NCBI RefSeq assembly: GCF_008923185.1
Contig: NZ_WBMT01000003.1
Coordinates: 248,001-312,000, forward strand
Reading direction: 5' to 3'
Source: Actinomadura rudentiformis
Lineage (GTDB): Bacteria > Actinomycetota > Actinomycetes > Streptosporangiales > Streptosporangiaceae
DNA length: 64,000 nucleotides
Shown here: positions 45,372 through 54,226 of the stretch, piece after piece
How the letters are laid out: every line of letters starts with the position of its first letter
Numbering within the stretch: the stretch's first letter is position 1
The notes under the pieces: generated by a model
Told to the model about the DNA's origin: nothing
The model's database searches: none
What the model saw: the letters and a program-made list of their open reading frames with translations, nothing else
Made by a program: the position numbers and the translations under genes

Positions 45372-45403
45372 GCCGATTTCGGCTAAATATTTGACTTTAT
45401 AAT
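45372..45403 (+). promoter_or_regulatory. Candidate -10 box (TATAAT) and 12-bp dyad
   Basis: TATAAT is at 45398-45403, 58 bases before the aldo/keto reductase start, in an AT-rich stretch. A GCCGA-TT-TCGGC dyad (45372-45383) lies at about -35 spacing and may bind a regulator. No canonical -35 is present. Confidence 0.4.
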
Positions 45404-45460
45404 GATGCTCGAAGCGCATCCAGATCACTATCGGCCAAAGATCGCCGATATCCTGCCACG

Positions 45461-46297
45461 GTGACGACAGAGCAGACATTTCGCATTGGTGAACGCAGTG
45501 TCCGGCGGCTCGGGTTCGGGGCCATGCGGCTCCCGACCGAGCCCGGGCCGGCCCGGGAGGGCGCCATCGCGGTGGCCCGGCGGGCGGTCGAGCTGAGGGT
45601 CACGCTGATCGACACCGCGCACCTGTACGGCTGGGGCGCCAACGAGGAGCTTCTCGCCGAAGCGCTCTATCCGTATCCGGACGACCTGCTCATCACGACC
45701 AAGGTCGGGGTCGCGCCGCCGGACCCGCCGCGCGAGGCCGCGCTCTGCGGGCGGCCGGACTTCCTGCGCGACCAGGTCGAGGAGGGTCTTCGGAGGCTCC
45801 GGGTGGAACGGCTCGACCTGCTCCAGCTGCATCGCGTCGACCCGGAGGTGCCGCTCGCCGACCAGGTCGGGGCGCTGCGGGAGCTCCAGGTGGCGGGCAA
45901 GATCGGCCACATCGGGCTGTCGGAGGTCACCGTGGACCAACTTGAGGAAGCGCGGCAGATCATCGACGTGGTCAGCGTTCAGAACCGCTACAACGTGCTC
46001 GATCGGGAGCATGAGGCTGTGCTCGACGCCTGTGACGCGGCGGGCATCGCCTTCTTGCCTTGGCGGCCCGTTCATCCTGCGGTGGGGTCGTCCGAAATAG
46101 GCGAGATCGCGGCCGAGCTGGGCGCCACGTCGGCGCAGGTCTCGCTCGCCTGGCTGCTCCATCGTTCGCCGGTCGTCCTGCCGATACCCGGCACCGCGAC
46201 GATCGCGCACCTGGAGGAGAACGTCGCCGCCGCGGACCTCCAACTGTCCGATGAACAGCTCCGGAGGCTGGACCAGATGACCGCCGCCGGTCGGTAA
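45461..46297 (+). CDS. Aldo/keto reductase
   Basis: The 278-residue protein has the AKR catalytic set: DTAHLYG (Asp, Tyr), TTKVG (Lys), QLHRVD (His), and the nucleotide-binding tail region (PIPGT, HLEENVAA). It belongs to the AKR group of bacterial oxidoreductases that use NADPH. The gene is followed after 36 bp by the duplicated kinase gene, but a functional link is not shown. Start GTG 45461; no clear ribosome site. Confidence 0.92.
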   Translation: MTTEQTFRIGERSVRRLGFGAMRLPTEPGPAREGAIAVARRAVELRVTLIDTAHLYGWGANEELLAEALYPYPDDLLITTKVGVAPPDPPREAALCGRPDFLRDQVEEGLRRLRVERLDLLQLHRVDPEVPLADQVGALRELQVAGKIGHIGLSEVTVDQLEEARQIIDVVSVQNRYNVLDREHEAVLDACDAAGIAFLPWRPVHPAVGSSEIGEIAAELGATSAQVSLAWLLHRSPVVLPIPGTATIAHLEENVAAADLQLSDEQLRRLDQMTAAGR

Positions 46298-46333
46298 GAT
46301 CCCTTTTGTCCTCGTCGAGGGCTTGGGGGTCGG

Positions 46334-48478
46334 TTGCAGGGAAGTCTGGCGGCACGCGCCGAGGTGCATCCGCGCACGGCGCGGACGATCGCCATCGCCG
46401 TGCTCGGAAGCCTGGTGAGCGTATACGCGCTCGGCGCGATCAGCGGGCCGGGCAGGGCCGCCGTCATCGTCCCGCTCATCCTCGCGGTGCTGGGGCTGCA
46501 GTTCCGGTACGTGCTGTCGTCGCTCCGGCGGTTCCAGACCCTCGGTGTGACGGCGCTCCAGGCCCTCCTGGTGTACGTGGCGGTGCTGGCCTTCGGGGTC
46601 TCGGTCGGGATCATCGGGCTCCTGATCGGATCGCTGCTCCTCGCCTCGGCATGGCGGGCCGCCCTGGTGGCCGGGCTCACCGTGCCCGTCATCCACGCGA
46701 CCCGGGCCGAGTCCATCCCGAACCTTCTCGACTTCACGATCACGCCGGTGCTGATCGCCCTCGTCACGTACGGACTGTCCAGGCTGACCGACCGGATCGA
46801 CGAGGTGCACGCCGCGCGCGTCACCCTGGCGCTGGCGGCGGTCGAGGAGGAACGGCTCCGGATGGCGGCCGAGCTCAACGAGAGCGTCGGCCGCGGGCTG
46901 GACACGATCGCCGCCGCGCGGCCTGAGAATCTGGAGGACGTGCTCGCGGTGGCCCGCCGGTCGCTGGCCACCGCCCGGTCGGCCGCCGCCGACCTGCGCA
47001 GCCTCTCGCTGACCCCGGAGATCTCCGCAGCCCGCGGGTTGCTGTCGGCGGCGGAGATCGAGGTCACGGTGCGGGTCGGGCACGAGGAGCCGCTCGGGCA
47101 GGCGGGCGCCCTGCTGGCCACCGTGCTGCGGGAGGCCGTCACCGACGTCGTACGGCAGGGCACGGCGCGGCACTGCGCCATCGAGACCACCGAGAGCGAG
47201 GGCCTCGTCGTCCTGCGGGTCACCAACGACGGGGTGCCCACGGCCGCGCTCGGGGCCGAGGCGCTCGTCCCGCTGGCCGAACAGGTCGAGGCGGTCGGCG
47301 GTCACCTGCGTACCGGGCTGGGGCCCGACGGTCGTTTCTCCGTCGAAGCCGCGATCACCTCCGCGCCCGCACCCGCCGCCAAGGCGAGCCGTGAACACCG
47401 GCTGGCGGCGGGGCTGCTCACCGTCGTGCTCGCCGGATTCTGCGCGAAGGCGTTCCTCCTGCTGACGGTCCCCTGGACGCTGCTGGCCGCAGTGCCCTGC
47501 CTCACTCTCATCGTGCTGCTCCAGCTTCGCTGGACCCGGCCTCGTGGAGACCACTGGGCCTGGTTGCTGCTGTTGCAAGCCGTGCTGAGCTACGTGCCGC
47601 TGGTGTGGTTCGGAAAGGCGTGGGGCGGGCTGCCCGGCTTTCTGGCGGGCACGCTGCTGGTGGCGTTGCCCTCAGCGGTGGCCTGGCCCCTGACCGTCGC
47701 CGTGATGGCGAGCATGGGCCTGATCGCGTGGCACCTGGACCAGAGCACCCCGGTGATCGTGAACTCCGTGGTCAGCGTGCTGGTGACCGGGCTCGTCGTG
47801 TACGGGCTGGTCCGGCTCGCCCAGCTGGCCGACGAACTGCGGGCCGCCGGGGACGGGATCGCGCGCGCCGCCATCGTGCAGGAGCGGCTGCGCGCCGCCC
47901 GCGACCTGCACGACCTGCTCGGGCACAGCCTCGCCGCGCTGCTGCTCAAGGGTGAGCTCGCCCGCAGGCTGCTCGCCGTCGACCGGGACCGCGCCGAGGC
48001 CGAGCTCTCCGACGTGGTCGAGATGGCCGTCCGGGCCCGCGCCGACATGGAGGCCGTGACCGGGGCCGCCCCGCGTCTGGAGCTCGAACCCGAGCTGGAG
48101 TCGGCGCGTTCCGTGCTCGGCGCGGCGGGGATCGAGGTCCGGGTGGTCCGGGACGGCGTCCCGCCGCCCGCCGCCGAGGGCGTGCTGAGCACGGTCCTCC
48201 GGGAGGCCGTCACCAACATGCTCCGGCACAGCGCGGCCCGCCACTGCGAGATCACGGTGGGCGCGGACCGGCTGGTCGTGGAGAACGACGGCAGCCCGTC
48301 CGAGGTCACGCCGCCCGGCTCGGGGATCGGCAACCTCACCACCAGGCTGAACGCCCTCGGCGGGCGGCTCGACGCGCGCCTGGCCGGCGACGGGCGGTTC
48401 CGGGTCACGGCGCTGCTGGAGTCCGCCGCTGACCCCGTCACCGATTCCGTCACGGTCGCACCCATGACGACGTCATAG
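46334..48478 (+). CDS. Internally duplicated DesK/NarL-type histidine kinase
   Basis: The 714-residue protein consists of two similar halves joined about residue 355. Each half has several membrane helices, a dimerisation helix and an HATPase domain. In the second, the H-box is DLHDLLGHS (His about 526), with LREAVTNMLRHS (N box). The first has AELNESVGRGLD at the same place, with no phosphorylatable His, and LREAVTDVVRQG. So the first copy is likely a pseudokinase or regulatory half. Start is TTG 46334 (uncertain). Its transporter neighbours suggest an ABC exporter under its control. Confidence 0.82.
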   Translation: MQGSLAARAEVHPRTARTIAIAVLGSLVSVYALGAISGPGRAAVIVPLILAVLGLQFRYVLSSLRRFQTLGVTALQALLVYVAVLAFGVSVGIIGLLIGSLLLASAWRAALVAGLTVPVIHATRAESIPNLLDFTITPVLIALVTYGLSRLTDRIDEVHAARVTLALAAVEEERLRMAAELNESVGRGLDTIAAARPENLEDVLAVARRSLATARSAAADLRSLSLTPEISAARGLLSAAEIEVTVRVGHEEPLGQAGALLATVLREAVTDVVRQGTARHCAIETTESEGLVVLRVTNDGVPTAALGAEALVPLAEQVEAVGGHLRTGLGPDGRFSVEAAITSAPAPAAKASREHRLAAGLLTVVLAGFCAKAFLLLTVPWTLLAAVPCLTLIVLLQLRWTRPRGDHWAWLLLLQAVLSYVPLVWFGKAWGGLPGFLAGTLLVALPSAVAWPLTVAVMASMGLIAWHLDQSTPVIVNSVVSVLVTGLVVYGLVRLAQLADELRAAGDGIARAAIVQERLRAARDLHDLLGHSLAALLLKGELARRLLAVDRDRAEAELSDVVEMAVRARADMEAVTGAAPRLELEPELESARSVLGAAGIEVRVVRDGVPPPAAEGVLSTVLREAVTNMLRHSAARHCEITVGADRLVVENDGSPSEVTPPGSGIGNLTTRLNALGGRLDARLAGDGRFRVTALLESAADPVTDSVTVAPMTTS

Positions 48479-48534
48479 GTGATCGGTGATCACGTCTCTG
48501 TTGACCGAAGCCGCAGGTCAGCAGAGTAGAGGGC

Positions 48535-49317
48535 ATGAGCGAAGCAGTCGGGATCAACGACGCGGCACAGAATAACGACGCGGTACAGATGAACGCCGTC
48601 AGCAAGGTCTACGGCAAGGGGAAGAGCGCGGTGGCCGCCCTCCGCGAGGTCTCGGTCACGTTGCCCAAGGGTGGCTTCACCGCGGTGATGGGGCCGTCGG
48701 GGTCCGGCAAGAGCACCTTCTTGCACTGCGCGGCCGGCCTGGACAAGCCCACCGCGGGCACCGTGCGCTTGGGCGGCACGGACCTGTCCGGGATGAACGA
48801 GACGAAGCTGACCGAGTTGCGGCGCGAGCGGGTCGGCTTCGTGTTCCAGGCGTTCAACCTCGTGCCTTCGCTGACCGTCGAGCAGAACGTGACGCTGCCG
48901 CTGAGGCTGGCGCGCGGCCGCACTGACCGTGCCCTCACTGACAGAGCGTGGCTGAACGAGACGCTGGAGCGGGTCGGGCTCGGTGGCCGGACCACCCACC
49001 GGCCTGCCGAACTGTCGGGTGGGCAGCAGCAGCGGGTGGCGATCGCCCGGGCGTTGATCACCAAGCCGGAGGTGGTCTTCGGCGACGAGCCGACCGGTGC
49101 GCTGGACACCATGACCGCCCGGGACGTGCTGACATTGCTGCGCGAGACCGTGGACACCCTCGGCCAGACGGTCGTCATGGTCACCCATGACCCGGTGGCC
49201 GCCTCGTACGCCGACACCGTGCTGTTCCTGGCGGACGGCCGCATCGTCGACTCGTTGAGCGCGCCGACGGCCACCGCCGTGGCCGAGCGCATGACCCGGC
49301 TGGGGGCGTACGTCTGA
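48535..49317 (+). CDS. MacB/LolD-type ABC transporter ATPase
   Basis: The 260-residue protein carries Walker A GPSGSGKST, ABC signature [15 protein letters not shown], Walker B VVFGDEPTG and H-loop VTHDPVAA. Start ATG 48535 with AGAGGG upstream; it overlaps the permease start by one base (TGATG). Confidence 0.94.
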   Translation: MSEAVGINDAAQNNDAVQMNAVSKVYGKGKSAVAALREVSVTLPKGGFTAVMGPSGSGKSTFLHCAAGLDKPTAGTVRLGGTDLSGMNETKLTELRRERVGFVFQAFNLVPSLTVEQNVTLPLRLARGRTDRALTDRAWLNETLERVGLGGRTTHRPAELSGGQQQRVAIARALITKPEVVFGDEPTGALDTMTARDVLTLLRETVDTLGQTVVMVTHDPVAASYADTVLFLADGRIVDSLSAPTATAVAERMTRLGAYV

Positions 49318-51773
49318 TGTTCTCTCTCGCACTGAGCACCCTGCGGCACCGCCGCGCCGCGTTCGCCGGCGCGTTCGTCGCCCTCTTCTGCGCCGCCGCG
49401 CTCGTCACCGCCTGCGGCATGCTGATGGACACCGGCCTGCGCGGCAAGGTGTCACCCGAACGCTACGCGGGCACCCCGGTCGTGGTCGCCGGAGATCCCC
49501 AGTCGCACTTCCTCAAGGACAAGGGCGACGGCGAGTTCAAGCGCAAGTCCAAGCCGAACACCGCCCGCGCCTGGATCCCCGAAGCCACGGCCGCCCGGCT
49601 CCGCGCCGTCCCCGGTGTCCGTTCGATCGTCACCGAGGTCAGCTTTCCCGTCATGGTTCCCGGCGCGGGCGCCGTCGAGGGGCACGGCTGGGAGTCCGCC
49701 GCGCTGACCCCGTTCACGCTCAAGGCGGGCCGCGCACCCGCGGCACCCGACGAGATCGTGGTGGACGCGTCGGCGGGCCGGCCCGTCGGCGCGAAGATCA
49801 ACGTGCTGACGTCCCTCGGCGCGGGCACCTACCGCGTCGTCGGCGTCACCGCCCAGCGCCTCGACAACCAGACCGTGATGTTCTTCGCCGGCGCCGAGGC
49901 GCGCCGCCTCGCCGGCCACCCCGGGAAGGTCAGCGCGATCGGTGTCTGGCCCGCTAACGCGGACGCCACTGCGGCCACTGCCACGGCGGTGCGGAACGCG
50001 GTGCGCGAGTCTGGCGCGACCGTGCAGACCGGAAAGGACCGCGGCCGGGTCGAGTTCCTTGGCAGTGACAGCGGACGCGTCAAGCTCATCAGCATGGGCG
50101 CGGCCCTCGGCGGCACCTCGCTCGTCGTGGCCCTCCTCGCCGTCGTCGGCACGTTCGGCCTGGCGATCCAGCAGCGGGAACGTGAGATGGCGCTGCTGCG
50201 CGCCATCGCCGCCACGCCCCGGCAACTCCGCCAGATGATCGGCAAGGAGGCCCTGCTCGTCGGGCTCGGGGCGACGATCCCCGGCGCCGTGACGGGGCTG
50301 CTCCTCGGATCCTGGCTGCACGGCGCGTTCGCCGACCTCGACGCCATCCCCGCCAACCTGCCGCTCGTGGTCGGCCCGTTCGCACCGATCGTCGCCGTCA
50401 CGGTGACGGTGGCTGCCGCCTGGCTCGCCGCCCGCATCTCCGCCCGCCGCGTCGCCCGCCTCCGCCCGGTCGAGGCGCTGGGCGAGGCCGCGCTCGCCCC
50501 GGCGCGCACGCCGTGGCTCCGGGTCGTGGCCGGGGTGGTCGTGTTCGCGGGCGCCGTCGTGCTGACCTTCGTGCTGCGGGGCATCCACACCGAGGCGGGC
50601 TCCGGACCGCTGACACCGTTGACGGCGCTCCTCTACGCGACCTCGATCGGCCTGCTGGGTCCGGTCCTGGCCCGCGTCACCGTCGGGCTGGTCGCGCTGC
50701 CGCTGCGCATGGCGGGCGGCGTCGGCGGGCTCGCCGCCGCCAACCTGCGCACCGGCGCACGCCGCCTCGCGGCCGTGATCACCCCGCTCACCCTGATGAT
50801 CGCGCTGGCCTCGACGCTGCTGTTCGCGCAGACCACGGTCAAGGGCGCCGCCGACTCCCAGGCCCAGGCGGGCAACGTCGCCGACTTCATCCTCGGTCCG
50901 GCGGTCCCGGCCCCGGCCGCGGAGTCCGTGCGCCGCGTGCCCGGCGTACGAGCGGTCACCGAGATCCTGCACAGCCGGGTGCGCTCCACCAACAGCCCCT
51001 ACAGCGTCCAGGGCGTCACCCCCGCCGGGCTCAACCACACCATGGACCTGGACGTGCGATCGGGTTCGCTCGCCGAGTTCGGCGACGGCACCATGGCCGT
51101 ACGGGAGAATCTCGGCCTCAAGGTCGGCGACAAGAAGTCGTTCTCCATGGCCGACGGCACACCCGTCACCCTGCGCGTCGTCGCCGTCTACAAGCGCGGG
51201 CTGGGCTTCGGGGACTTCACCCTCCCGCACGCCCTCGTGGCCGCCCACGTGGACGTTCCGATGGGGACCGTCCTGGTGTCCGCGCCAAGCGTGAGCCGCG
51301 ACGCGCTGAGCAAGGCCACCGCCGCCTTCCCCGGCCTCAACGTCCAGGAACGCGCCACCGCACCGGACAAGGCCGACGGCGGCACCGCGGTCAACTACCT
51401 GTCGCTCGCGCTGATCGTCGCGTTCGCCGCCATCTCGATGGTCAACACCCTCGCCATGGCGATCGCGGGCCGCGTCCGTGAAATCGCCCTGCTCCGGCTC
51501 GCCGGTGCGACCAAGCGCCAGGTCCTGCGGACGCTGGGCCTGGAGACCTGGGCCGTCGCCCTGATCGCCGCCGTGCTCGGCACCGCGATCGCCCTCGTCA
51601 CGCTCACCGCGTTCAGCACCGGTATGACCGGCTCGGCCACGCCGCACATCCCGCTCGCGGGTTACGCGGCGATCATCGCCGGATCGGCGCTGCTCGCCCT
51701 GCTGGCCACGACCGTCCCGGCCCGGGCCGCCCTTCGCGCCGCTCCGGCCGGAGTCATAGCCGCCCGCGAGTAG
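49317..51773 (+). CDS. FtsX-like ABC transporter permease, long form
   Basis: The 818-residue permease has two MacB/FtsX-type domains with about ten helices in total (for example AFAGAFVALFCAAALVT, IQQREREMALLRAIAATPRQLRQM, AGRVREIALLRLAGATKRQVLR). The repeated RE(M/I)ALLR coupling-helix motif shows the two domains are duplicated within one chain, so one polypeptide replaces a permease dimer. Likely an exporter of peptides or lipids. Confidence 0.92.
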   Translation: MFSLALSTLRHRRAAFAGAFVALFCAAALVTACGMLMDTGLRGKVSPERYAGTPVVVAGDPQSHFLKDKGDGEFKRKSKPNTARAWIPEATAARLRAVPGVRSIVTEVSFPVMVPGAGAVEGHGWESAALTPFTLKAGRAPAAPDEIVVDASAGRPVGAKINVLTSLGAGTYRVVGVTAQRLDNQTVMFFAGAEARRLAGHPGKVSAIGVWPANADATAATATAVRNAVRESGATVQTGKDRGRVEFLGSDSGRVKLISMGAALGGTSLVVALLAVVGTFGLAIQQREREMALLRAIAATPRQLRQMIGKEALLVGLGATIPGAVTGLLLGSWLHGAFADLDAIPANLPLVVGPFAPIVAVTVTVAAAWLAARISARRVARLRPVEALGEAALAPARTPWLRVVAGVVVFAGAVVLTFVLRGIHTEAGSGPLTPLTALLYATSIGLLGPVLARVTVGLVALPLRMAGGVGGLAAANLRTGARRLAAVITPLTLMIALASTLLFAQTTVKGAADSQAQAGNVADFILGPAVPAPAAESVRRVPGVRAVTEILHSRVRSTNSPYSVQGVTPAGLNHTMDLDVRSGSLAEFGDGTMAVRENLGLKVGDKKSFSMADGTPVTLRVVAVYKRGLGFGDFTLPHALVAAHVDVPMGTVLVSAPSVSRDALSKATAAFPGLNVQERATAPDKADGGTAVNYLSLALIVAFAAISMVNTLAMAIAGRVREIALLRLAGATKRQVLRTLGLETWAVALIAAVLGTAIALVTLTAFSTGMTGSATPHIPLAGYAAIIAGSALLALLATTVPARAALRAAPAGVIAARE

Positions 51774-51824
51774 GGCCCGATGAGGCAGACCCACACGGAC
51801 GCCATGGTGCATACCGCGCCATGG

Positions 51825-51903
51825 CGTCCTCGCGTCCTCGCGTCCTCGCGTCCTCGCGTCCTCGCGTCCGAGCTACGAGCTACGAGCTACGAGCTACGAG
51901 CTA
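51825..51903. repeat. Two adjoining short tandem arrays (5 x 8 bp and 5 x 7 bp)
   Basis: CGTCCTCG is repeated exactly five times (51825-51864), then CGAGCTA five times (51869-51903). They lie in the 160-bp gap before the SnoaL-like gene. Such arrays are prone to slippage. Confidence 0.9.
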
Positions 51904-51934
51904 CGCTCCCCCTGCGACGATCATCGGAGGGCCG

Positions 51935-52375
51935 GTGGAGATCTGGGAGCTGGTGGCGCGCGAGCGTGTCCGCGACACGCTGGCCGCCTATACGAACGCC
52001 GGTGACCGCGGCCGGGCCGAGGAACTGGCCGCGACGTTCACCGAGGACGGCGTCCTGGAGATCCGCGGCGGCGAGACCCACACCGGCCGGGCCTCGATCG
52101 CGGCGATGGTGGCGGAGGCGGTCGAACGCGGCTCGGCGCCGGGGCGCGCAGAGCGGCCCGGCGTCATCCGGCACTTCGTCACCAACGTGCGGTTCGAGGA
52201 GGTCACACCGCTCCGCGTGCGGACCTCGGCGTACTTCCTGGTGATGAACGCACACGGCCCCGACCACTGGGGACGCTACCGCGACGCCCTGGTGCCGGTC
52301 GGCGATCGGTGGTTGTTCGAACGGCGCCTGGTCGGGGTGGACGGATGGGCCCCGGACTCCACGATGGTCCGTTGA
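51935..52375 (+). CDS. NTF2/SnoaL-like protein
   Basis: The 146-residue protein starts at GTG 51935, supported by GGAGG 5 bases upstream; longer frames read through the tandem repeats and are rejected. Pattern: ELVARERVRDTLAAYTNAGDRGRAEELAATFTEDGVLEIRGG, HTGRASIAAMVAEA, then WGRYRDALVPVGDRWLFERRLV. SnoaL-like proteins of this size bind small hydrophobic ligands or catalyse simple reactions. Role unknown. Confidence 0.82.
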   Translation: MEIWELVARERVRDTLAAYTNAGDRGRAEELAATFTEDGVLEIRGGETHTGRASIAAMVAEAVERGSAPGRAERPGVIRHFVTNVRFEEVTPLRVRTSAYFLVMNAHGPDHWGRYRDALVPVGDRWLFERRLVGVDGWAPDSTMVR

Positions 52376-52393
52376 TGATCCCTTGATGGCCCG

Positions 52394-52999
52394 TCAGAGC
52401 CAGCCGTTGTCCTTGGCCAGGCGGTAGGCCTCACCTCTCGTGCCCACGTGGAGCTTGGCGACGGCACTGGCCAGGTAGTTGCGCACCGTGCCACTCGACA
52501 GGTGGGTCCGCTTGGCGATCACCGCGACGGGGGTGTCGTACTCCGCCAGGCGGAGCACTTCCAGCTCCCGATCGGTGAGCGGGCATTCCGGAGCGGTCAG
52601 CGCGTCGGCCGCCAGCGCCGGGTCGACATAACGGCCGCCTGCGTGCACCCGCCGGATCACGTCGGCAAGCGCCCCGCCCGGGGACCCCTTCGGGAGGAAA
52701 CCCTTGGCCCCTGCGTCGAGCGCCCGCTTGAGCAGCGGGGCCTTGCGGTGCCCGGTGAGAATGACCACCGCGCACGACGGCAGGGCGCTCGCCAGCTCCG
52801 TGCTCACCTCCAGACCGGTGAGCCCGGGCATGTCCAGATCGACGACCGCGACGTCCGGGTGGTGGGACAACGCCAGCTCCACCGCCGCCCGGCCGTCGCC
52901 CGCCTGGGCGACCACCTCCAGGTCGGGTTCGAGCCCGAGGAGCGCGGCCAGCGCGGTCCGGATCAGCTCCTCGTCGTCGGCGAGCAACACCTTGATCAT
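52394..52999 (-). CDS. NarL-family response regulator
   Basis: The 201-residue protein has a receiver (LLADDEELIR, VVDLDMPGLTG with Asp, LTGHRK, and Lys in FLPKGS) and a LuxR-type HTH (LTDRELEVLRLAEYDTPVAVIAKRTHLSSGTVRNYL). Start ATG 52999 overlaps the kinase stop by 4 bases (ATGA), coupling it to its kinase. Confidence 0.94.
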   Translation of the reverse strand: MIKVLLADDEELIRTALAALLGLEPDLEVVAQAGDGRAAVELALSHHPDVAVVDLDMPGLTGLEVSTELASALPSCAVVILTGHRKAPLLKRALDAGAKGFLPKGSPGGALADVIRRVHAGGRYVDPALAADALTAPECPLTDRELEVLRLAEYDTPVAVIAKRTHLSSGTVRNYLASAVAKLHVGTRGEAYRLAKDNGWL

Positions 53000-54156
53000 G
53001 CTTGCACCGGCAGGACGGCCCGCAGCGTGAACCGGCCGTCCACGGCCTCCGTGGACAGGCTGCCGCCGCCCTCGGCCATCCGTTCGGCCAGCCCCGGCAG
53101 CCCCGAGCTGTGCCGGTCCGGCTCGGGCGTCCCGGCCCCGTCGTTCGTCACGGTCACCCGCACCTCGCCCTCCCGCTGAACGATCTCGATGTCGCACCAG
53201 CCCGCCCGGCTGTGCCGGAGCACGTTCGTGCTCGCCTCCCGCAACAACGGGACGAGCCGCGCGGCGACGTCGGGCGGCAGTTCCTCCGCCGGATGTGTGA
53301 CCGTACAGCGAACGCCGGACGACTCGAAGACCTGCCGGGTCGCGTCGAGCTGGGCGCGCAGGTCGACCGTGCGGTAACCGTGCACCGTCCGCCGTAGATC
53401 GTCGAGTGCCGACACCGCGAGGCGGCGCAGCTCGGCGACCTCCGCGGTGGCACGCTCGGGCGAGACCGGGCCGAGGCGCTCGGCCAGCTCGGCTTTCAGC
53501 GCCAGCACCGACAGGTCATGGCCGAGGAGGTCATGGACGTCCCGCGCGAAGCGGAGCCGTTCCTCGGCGGCCGCCAGCTTCGCCTGCGCCGCGCGCCCCG
53601 CCTCGGCCTCCAGCAGGAGATTCCACAACCACACGTGCAGCCCCGCACCAAAGATCAGTGTCAGGCCGACGCTCACGGCCAGCACGACCTGGTCGACGAC
53701 CTCCCCGCCGGTCCACCACGCCACCCCCGCCACGGTCGCGAGCGCCGCGACCATGACCGGCGCCGCCAGCCGACGGCCGGCGAGCAGAGGTGCGGTGGCG
53801 ATGACGGCGGCGCCGATCCAGGCCCACGTCTCCCACCCCTCGCCGAGCGGCCCGGCCAGCGGAACGGTCAGCAACGCGGTGGCTGCGAAGGCCACAGCGA
53901 AGCGACGATGCAAGGACCTTGACAGTGACGGCGTGACCGCTGAGTAGAGCACGCACGCCTGTGCGGCCGTGAAGGCGACGATGGACGCCAGCCCGGCGAC
54001 GATGCGCACGGCGCTGGGCTCGCTCAAGGCGCCGAGGGCGGGCATGATCAAAGTGGTGGCCACGCCCATGCCCAGCATGGCCAACGTCGCCATCCTGGCC
54101 CTGCGCATCCGGGGGTCGGGCACATCGGCGATTGTATGAACGCCCGGCCACGTCAT
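52996..54156 (-). CDS. DesK-type sensor histidine kinase
   Basis: The 386-residue kinase has about five to six N-terminal membrane helices, the HisKA_3 H-box ARDVHDLLGHDLSV, and a HATPase with REASTNVLRHS and GLPGLAERM. It is the partner of the next (NarL) regulator. The start ATG 54156 is chosen: a longer frame reaches 54237 but overlaps the divergent gene's start region. Confidence 0.92.
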   Translation of the reverse strand: MTWPGVHTIADVPDPRMRRARMATLAMLGMGVATTLIMPALGALSEPSAVRIVAGLASIVAFTAAQACVLYSAVTPSLSRSLHRRFAVAFAATALLTVPLAGPLGEGWETWAWIGAAVIATAPLLAGRRLAAPVMVAALATVAGVAWWTGGEVVDQVVLAVSVGLTLIFGAGLHVWLWNLLLEAEAGRAAQAKLAAAEERLRFARDVHDLLGHDLSVLALKAELAERLGPVSPERATAEVAELRRLAVSALDDLRRTVHGYRTVDLRAQLDATRQVFESSGVRCTVTHPAEELPPDVAARLVPLLREASTNVLRHSRAGWCDIEIVQREGEVRVTVTNDGAGTPEPDRHSSGLPGLAERMAEGGGSLSTEAVDGRFTLRAVLPVQA

Positions 54157-54226
54157 GTGATCCGCACGGGCGACCGATGACAATCCGCATCTGTGGCTTG
54201 CACCGCGCCCGCCGGATTCTGAAGCC

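Noticed and set aside
49452..51812. Long antisense frames (also 45428-47578, 59299-61872, 12162-13937 and 32569-33663)
   Set aside because: They lie opposite well-supported genes, have low-complexity Arg/Gly/His composition and no ribosome site; they are high-GC shadows.
51821..51934. Longer start for the SnoaL-like gene
   Set aside because: The extension would translate the tandem arrays, and GTG 51935 has a good ribosome site.
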